NCBI GenBank assembly: GCA_928212115.1
Contig: CAKMRJ010004445.1
Location: 84,898,785-84,962,784, forward strand
From: Lactuca virosa
Lineage: Eukaryota; Streptophyta; Magnoliopsida; Asterales; Asteraceae
Direction: 5' to 3'
DNA: 64,000 bases
Shown here: positions 58,609-64,000 of the stretch, in pieces
Layout of the letters: the number at the start of each line of letters is the position of its first letter
Position numbering within the stretch: position 1 is the stretch's first letter
The notes under the pieces: generated by a model
Seen by the model: the letters and a program-made list of their open reading frames with translations, nothing else
The model's database searches: none
What the model was told of the DNA's origin: nothing
Translations under genes and position numbers: made by a program

Positions 58609-61178
58609 TGTGACATCCCCATTTTCACGACCATAAAAGACCGATTATGTTTATGCTTTATAAAAATCAGAGTACCTCTTTTAATAAAAATGTTGCGGAA
58701 TTTGTTCCCAGAAAAACATGATAAATACGTTATGAAAGCATTTCCGAAGAAATGTATTTTTATTCATTTTCAAAACCTTGGGATGTCATAGTCAATACAG
58801 AAACATAAGCATAAATAGAACTTACATTCATTTACACTAGTGATCTACATCTCTTTTAAATCTCTCAGTGTAAAGTAGCTTCATATCGACACCTGTGATA
58901 CAAAATAAGCTTGAGTGGGTCAGGTTGGGAAACCTTGTGAGCACATAGGGTTTTTAACCCACAATAATATAATCATTATGTTTAATCATCAAAGCAATCA
59001 ATCAACCCAATTACCCATCCCCATTATCTTATTTAGTCATAAGGATCTACCCTAAGAATCAGCTATTCCTCCTTTATTCATTCCTAAGGATTATCCTAAG
59101 GAATAGGCATGAAATCCATCGTTGCTAATGACAAATCTATCAAGCACAGCTGCTAATATTATCACTTAGGCGTAGCTGCCAAAATTGTGACATTCTTTAT
59201 GGCGCGCATTTGCCGGTATAGTACTTTAGGCGCATCTGCCGGGGTTATGAGATTCTCTCTTAGGCGCTTCTGCCGGTAGAGTCCTTTAGGCGCATCTGCC
59301 AGGGTTATCTCGTTTATTGACAGTATTGTTTTTCGAGAGTCCACTCGCAATACAGGTCAATGGGTTTTTAGAGTACACCATTGAACACATCGTTCATAAC
59401 ACCTACAGGTTGCGAGCCTGCTAGTGTTCCACTGGACTGTCTAAAATAGTTCGTGGTTGTCATCCATGCTTTGCTAGATGACGGGGCCAACATTTGGGAA
59501 AAAGGCTTCTCACATCGTCCACCTCTCACCCTTACCTCATGGTCTATATTACCTCTCAACTTATCGTCCAACTCATATATCATCTACCCATGTTTTACCC
59601 AACATATTATGTAGATATAAATACGTATACAGTTTAAATCATTTAAAACTTGTATAAAATCATTCATCCAGCATATATAGCAAGTATACAGATAATATGC
59701 ACACATAGCACGTAATTTATATAAAATACTTCATATCTATGTGTAAGATGAAAGTAACTATGCACTCACCTGATAAGGTGGTGACTCGGTACTCGGACAG
59801 CACTTCGTTTACTTAAAACAACTTCCTTGGACAAAACCTAGTATCATTACCACTAGATTTTAGTCTAATGTTAACCATGACTAATTAATAGTCCTGCTAT
59901 TATTACTATTATATAAGCGTTAAAACAATACTCTTCACCCACTATGTACAGACAGGGGCCAGACATGGAACACCGGAGAGCAGGACCATTTTGGCATATA
60001 GCACTTCTGAAATCCAGCAACCCAAGTAGCCCTCCAAACTAGATTCCCCATACCGTGAGTGGTTTATCACTCATAGTAATAGCCCAAATACTCATTATAA
60101 GGTCCTAATAACATTACTATATTGAAACATAAGTTATACTAAAGTTAGGGTAGGCATAGCTCACTTACAGCGGGTTTTTCTCAAAACAGGGCTCTGCTGG
60201 AGCAGCATTCCTGAGCTAAAAGACTCTTCTTCTCGGAGCCATCGGGCGCTCCGGGGCTTCCGCCTCGTGCTAGGGGGGTCCCTAGGCTTTTCGGGGGGTT
60301 TTGGGGCTAGAAAGAGGTTCTAGAGAGAGAGGGAAGTGAGGGAGGTGTGAGGAATGAAGAGGGATTCACCTCTTATTTATAGGGGGTTGGAGGGTCACTC
60401 ACGTCGTGAGTTTCTTGATGCTCACGTCGTGAGCCAGCTGGAGACACCCAGGCACAGCCTGGTGCTGACACGTGGCATCGCACACAGGGTGGAAATCAGC
60501 CGATTTTCGAAAATTCATAACTCTCACATACGAGCTCCGTTTTCGACGTTCTTTATGTCCACACGTAGGTAAAAATAAGATCTAAAACTTTTATTTTGAC
60601 TCTGTCGGCTAATTCTCGACCGATCTTAAATTTAGCAGTACGAGGAGATTATACTGTTAAATGTCCGCGTAAAATTTATAACTTCTACATACGGACTCCG
60701 TTTTCGTCTGTCTTTTTACCGTTGAGTTCCGATTAATGAGATCTTCAACTCTCATTTAGGTCGCGTAGGCCAAAAACCGCTCGATCTAAAATTCGAGTTT
60801 TGGGTCGTGCAATGCTAGGCCAAATCTTAGAAAATTCATAACTTACTCATACGAAGTCAGATTTGGGCGTTCTTTTTATGCACACTCTCGGTTTAACGTA
60901 TACTACAACTTTTGTTTAGATTACTAAGGCTAAAAAGTCCTCTATCATAAATTCACTATTTACGTTTCCCGGTGTCGTGTCGGTTTTGCCGCGAAAATTC
61001 GACGGGCCATAACTTCTTCGTTGTAACTTGGATTTTGGCGTTCTTTATATGTACGGAACCCTTGTGACATATTATACAATGTGGTTAAGATTACTCCTTC
61101 TAAATAATCTTCCATCAAAAACTCATTTTTGATGCTCATTGTCTCTAAATTGACTGGCCCGGATCTGCGGCCGTTACA
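58609..61178 (-). repeat. 5' LTR of the nested derivative
   Basis: A 2570-bp partner of 54513-57055 ending CCGTTACA at 61178. A 30-bp-scale deletion relative to the other LTR lies near 60066. Confidence 0.93.
60373..60434 (-). promoter_or_regulatory. TATA box with paired upstream palindromes, 5' LTR
   Basis: CTTATTTATAG at 60373-60383. ACTCACG-T-CGTGAGT (60397-60411) and GCTCACG-T-CGTGAGC (60420-60434) are both perfect and start 23 bp apart. Confidence 0.7.
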
Positions 61179-62136
61179 CTAATGCTCCTGCCGCATTCAT
61201 GGATCTCATGAACCGCATATGCAGACCATTGTTGGTTGGTCTGTGATAGTTTTTATTGATGACATCTTGGTTTACTCCAAGACGCATGAGCAACACAAGG
61301 AGCACTTGCGAGAGGTGTTGGATACCCTGAGGAGGGAGAGCTTGTACGCCAAGTTCTCTAAGTTCGACTTCTGGTTGCGCGAGGTACAGTTTCTGGGGCA
61401 CCTTGTCAACCAGAACGGTATTCTTGTAGACCCGACCAAGGTGGAGGTCATGGTGAGATGGGAGGTTCAGAAGTCTCCATCCGAGATTCGGTGTTTCCTA
61501 GGTTTAGCAGGCTATTACCGGAGAGTCATACAAGATTTTTCCAAGATAGCGGTACCACTGACCCGGTTAACGAAGAAGGTCGTTGTATTTCGCTGGGGGC
61601 CTGAGCAGCAGGCAGCGTTTGATATTTTGAGGCAGAGGTTGTTCGAGGCGCCGATCTTAGCCCTGCCAGAGGGTGTTGAGGACTTTATGGTGTACTGTGA
61701 TGCGTCCATTTCGGGATTAGGCGCAATGTTGATGCAGAGGGGGCACGTTATTGCCTAAGCCTCGAGGCAGTTGAAGCCTCACGAGGCGAATTACCCGACA
61801 CACGACCTGGAGTTGGGGGCAGTTGTTTTTGCCCTCAAGATCTAGCGGCATTACCTCTATAGGGTTCGTTGTACCATTTACACGGACAACAAGAGCTTGA
61901 GGTACCTCATGGATTAGCCAAATCTGAACATGAGGCAGCGTCGGTAGTTAGATGTGGTGAAGGATTACGACTGTGAGATCCTTTACCACCCGGGGAAGGC
62001 CAACGTTGGGGCCGATGCACTTAGCCGCAAGGCAGCCCCGATCAGAGACATCTTCTTGAGGATGACAGTGGTGACTCCGCTTTTGGAGCGAATCCGAGAG
62101 GCACAGGTCGACGGTATGAAGGAGGAACGTCGGTAG
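61179..62136 (+). pseudogene. Ty3/gypsy reverse transcriptase 3' piece and RNase H
   Basis: Continues 54512 across the insertion: APAAFMDLMNR, a small frameshift, then the active site SVIVFIDDILVYSKTHEQ and thumb (FLGHLVNQNGILVDPTKVE, FLGLAGYYRRVIQDFSKIAV). RNase H follows with FMVYCDASISGLGAML and THDLELGAVVFALKI. Four in-frame stops occur in RNase H at 61756 (TAA), 61843, 61915 and 61945 (TAG). The last three sit where conserved Trp or Gln codons would be read and each needs one transition. The frame then runs to DALSRKAAP and on to 62136. Missing function is due to point mutations after a long time as silent DNA. Confidence 0.92.
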
Positions 62137-62234
62137 TGTGAGCAGATCATAGGGCCAGGTGGCCTCATTTGATTATGACAGTCGTGGGGTTGCTGACCCT
62201 GCATCGGAGGGTCTGGGTTTCTTATTGAAGTAGA

Positions 62235-63300
62235 GTGCGCCAGGTTCTGATGGATGCGGCCCACAAGTCAAGGTTCTCTATCCATCCGGGGGCGAAGAAG
62301 ATGTATCAGGATCTTCTCCCTGATTATTGGTGGCCCTGCACGAAGCGGGTGATAGTTTCGTACGTGGAGCGGTGCTTGACCTGCATAAAGGTCAAGTTCG
62401 AGCACCAGATACCTCATGGCAAGATGCAGCCGTTGGATATCCCTATGTGGAAATGGGAAGATATTAATATGGATTTCATCATGAAGCATCCCAAGACCGC
62501 ACGGGGAGTGGATTCGATTTGGGTCATCATGGATCGGTTGACCAAGAGTGCCCATTTCATTCTGATCCAGGAGAGCATTTCGGCTGAGAAGCTGGCTGAA
62601 ATCTACATCAGAGAGGTAGTAGCTCGACACAGAGTGCCAGTTTCCGTGATTTCTGACCGAGATGTGCAGTTCACTTCCAGATTCTGGAAGAAATTTCATG
62701 ATGAGTTGGGTACTCTTCTGCACTTTAGCACGCCTTTTCACCCGCAGATGGATGGTCAGAGCGAGCGGACCATCCAGACCTTGGAGGATACCTACCTTCC
62801 TCTGGCAGAGTTCTCCTATAATAATATCAACCACGTCAACATCGACCGTCCTCCCTTCGAGATGATTTATGGGAGGAAGTGCAGAACCCCGATATGTTGG
62901 GGTGAGGTTGGGCAGAGGGTCATGGGGAGTACCGAAGTGGTACTCAAGATGATAGAGAGGATCCAACAGGTCCGAAGTAGACTCCAGACGGCCCAGAGTC
63001 GGCAGAAGAGTTACACCGACAGACGTCGATCGGACCTGGAATTCCAGGTCGGGGATATGGTCCTTCTGAAGGTGTCACCTTGGAAAGGTGTTATCAGCTT
63101 CAGAAAACGGTGCAAGCTGGGCCCCAGGTATATCGGACCTTTCAGGGTTATAGCCCGGGTAGGCAAGGTGTTGTATAGGCTGGATCTGCCAGTCGTGCTT
63201 ACTCAGATCCACAACACCTTTCATGTCTCCCAGCTGCGGAAGTGCTTTGTACATGACTTTGCAGTGGTGCCTCTAGAGAATATTCAGGTGGATGACAGCC
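62235..63300 (+). pseudogene. Integrase and partial chromodomain, plus-strand gypsy
   Basis: In a different frame from RNase H. The HHCC N terminus is intact (HKSRFSIHPGAKKMYQDLLP; CLTCIKVK). The core has all three acidic residues: aspartates in MDFIMKHPKT and ISDRDVQFTSRF, glutamate in DGQSERTIQT. After LEDT about 15 residues expected before YLPLAEFSYNN are deleted. The C-terminal region (GPRYIGPFRVIARVGKVLYR, NTFHVSQLRKC) is followed by the first residues of the chromodomain lead-in (ENIQVDD), then the frame runs into antisense sequence of another element at about 63300. The 3' LTR is absent. Confidence 0.92.
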
Positions 63301-64000
63301 TTGATACTCGCATGGTAGCTATTGTTGTAGGAGAATTCAACCAAGGGAAAATGAGTGTCCCATGACTTGCCAAAATCTATGACACACACCCTCAACATGT
63401 CTTCCAATGCCTGAATGGTTCTCTCACTCTGCCTATCGGACCGTGGATGGTAAGTTGTGCTCATATCCAGCTTAGTTCCAAGAGCCTTCTGCAGTGACTG
63501 CCAGAACCTCGAGGTAAATCTGCTATCTCGATCGGAGATAATAGATACCATCACACCATACAGGTGGACTATCTCTCGAATGTAGACTTGTGTGAGTTTC
63601 TCTATTTTGAAGTTTTCTTTGATTGGCAGGAAGTGAGCGGATTTGGTCAATCGGTCGACAATTACCCAGATGGTATCGTACCCACTCGGAGACTTGGGTA
63701 AATTAGTGATGAAATCCATCGTAATCCTTTCCCACTTCCACTCGGGTATTTCTGACTGTTGAATTAGACCTGAGGTCTTTTGATATTCTACCTTCACATT
63801 GGCGTAAGTCAGGCACTTGCCCACGAAGGTAGCGATCTCTGCTTTCATGTTTGGCCACCAATGGAGTTGTTTGAGATCCAGGTACATCTTATCCGAACCT
63901 GGGTGAAAGGAGTATCTGGTCTTGTGAGCTTCGTTCATGACAACCTCCCTGTACCCGCCGAACTTTGGGGTCCAGATTCGGTTCATGAAATAGTAGACTC
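63301..64000 (-). pseudogene. Integrase of a minus-strand gypsy, cut at window edge
   Basis: The minus frame from about 63986 carries the HHCC region with the last cysteine changed (CLTYAN in place of C-x2-C), then the core: aspartate in MDFITNLPKS, aspartate in ISDRDSRFTSRF, and glutamate in SDRQSERTIQ. It ends in VEFSYNNSYHASIKA near 63303, where it meets the chromodomain lead-in of the plus-strand element. The GPF region, chromodomain and 3' LTR are missing on this side; the other side continues past the window. A glycine usually found in the DGQSERT motif is arginine here. It is probably a relic, but no stop codon falls within the visible ~225 codons. Confidence 0.9.

Larger units (their letters stand above)
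54513..61178 (-). mobile_element. Non-coding gypsy derivative nested in a reverse transcriptase
   Basis: LTRs at 54513-57055 and 58609-61178 flank an internal region of only 1553 bp. The target duplication CTAAT is exact (54508-54512 and 61179-61183). A primer-site complement abuts the right LTR and a polypurine complement the left, so the element reads on the minus strand. No protein domain is left inside, so it depends on proteins from elsewhere. Its LTRs resemble those of the Tekay-like element at 24919-34694 in their downstream halves. Confidence 0.95.

Noticed and set aside
62268..62966. 232-codon minus-strand frame
   Set aside because: It is the antisense shadow of the plus-strand integrase with intact catalytic motifs.

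Overview
The window is nuclear DNA of a flowering plant and consists almost entirely of nested transposable elements. No intact host gene was found. Plant LTR retrotransposons use a primer site complementary to initiator tRNA-Met (TGGTATCAGAGC), and its reverse complement occurs repeatedly here. The window also has plant-type telomere-like repeats (TTTAGGG), a CACTA transposon carrying plant gene exons, and chromodomain Ty3/gypsy polyproteins of the plant Tekay type. Short palindromes such as GGACTCGGCGAGTCC recall repeats I associate with Asteraceae, lettuce in particular; that assignment is from memory and tentative.

Layout. 1-646: 3' end of a plus-strand retroelement (ORF end, polypurine tract, LTR-like block). 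660-16084: minus-strand gypsy derivatives in a tandem LTR-internal-LTR array, interrupted by a complete, largely non-coding Copia-type element (1255-8893, target duplication GTTAG). 16085-19926: truncated minus-strand gypsy with gag-protease and 5' LTR. 19927-23515: 3' LTR and chromodomain remnant of another gypsy, split by a solo LTR (20575-22976, duplication CTTTT). 23516-24610: 3' end of a plus-strand Copia relative. 24919-34694: structurally complete but mutated Tekay-like gypsy (duplication ACCTG). 35949-41636: TA/CA microsatellites, two small inverted-repeat elements (one with a telomere-like core) and AT-rich non-coding DNA. 42080-46254: CACTA transposon (duplication TAT) carrying exons of a CLC-d-like chloride channel gene, a probable plastid-targeting first exon and a possible importin-alpha-like exon, all in one orientation. 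46452-48931: LTR pieces in inverted arrangement. 48932-54340: gypsy remnant with gag-protease, an extra coiled-coil ORF upstream of gag, and a 5' LTR. 54341-63300: plus-strand gypsy pol with a second gypsy (54513-61178, duplication CTAAT) inserted inside its reverse transcriptase. 63301-64000: minus-strand integrase joined head to head to the preceding element.

Nothing here is an operon or pathway; the genes relate through nested insertion. Five target-site duplications let the order of events be read. The most striking unexplained signal is a pair of short palindromes (core CACG-N-CGTG, second copy about 20-23 bp further out) placed 12-16 bp upstream of the TATA box in several different LTR families. 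The outer arm bases differ between families while the dyad symmetry is kept. A Copia leader carries a similar palindrome cluster with core ACTCG-N-CGAGT.
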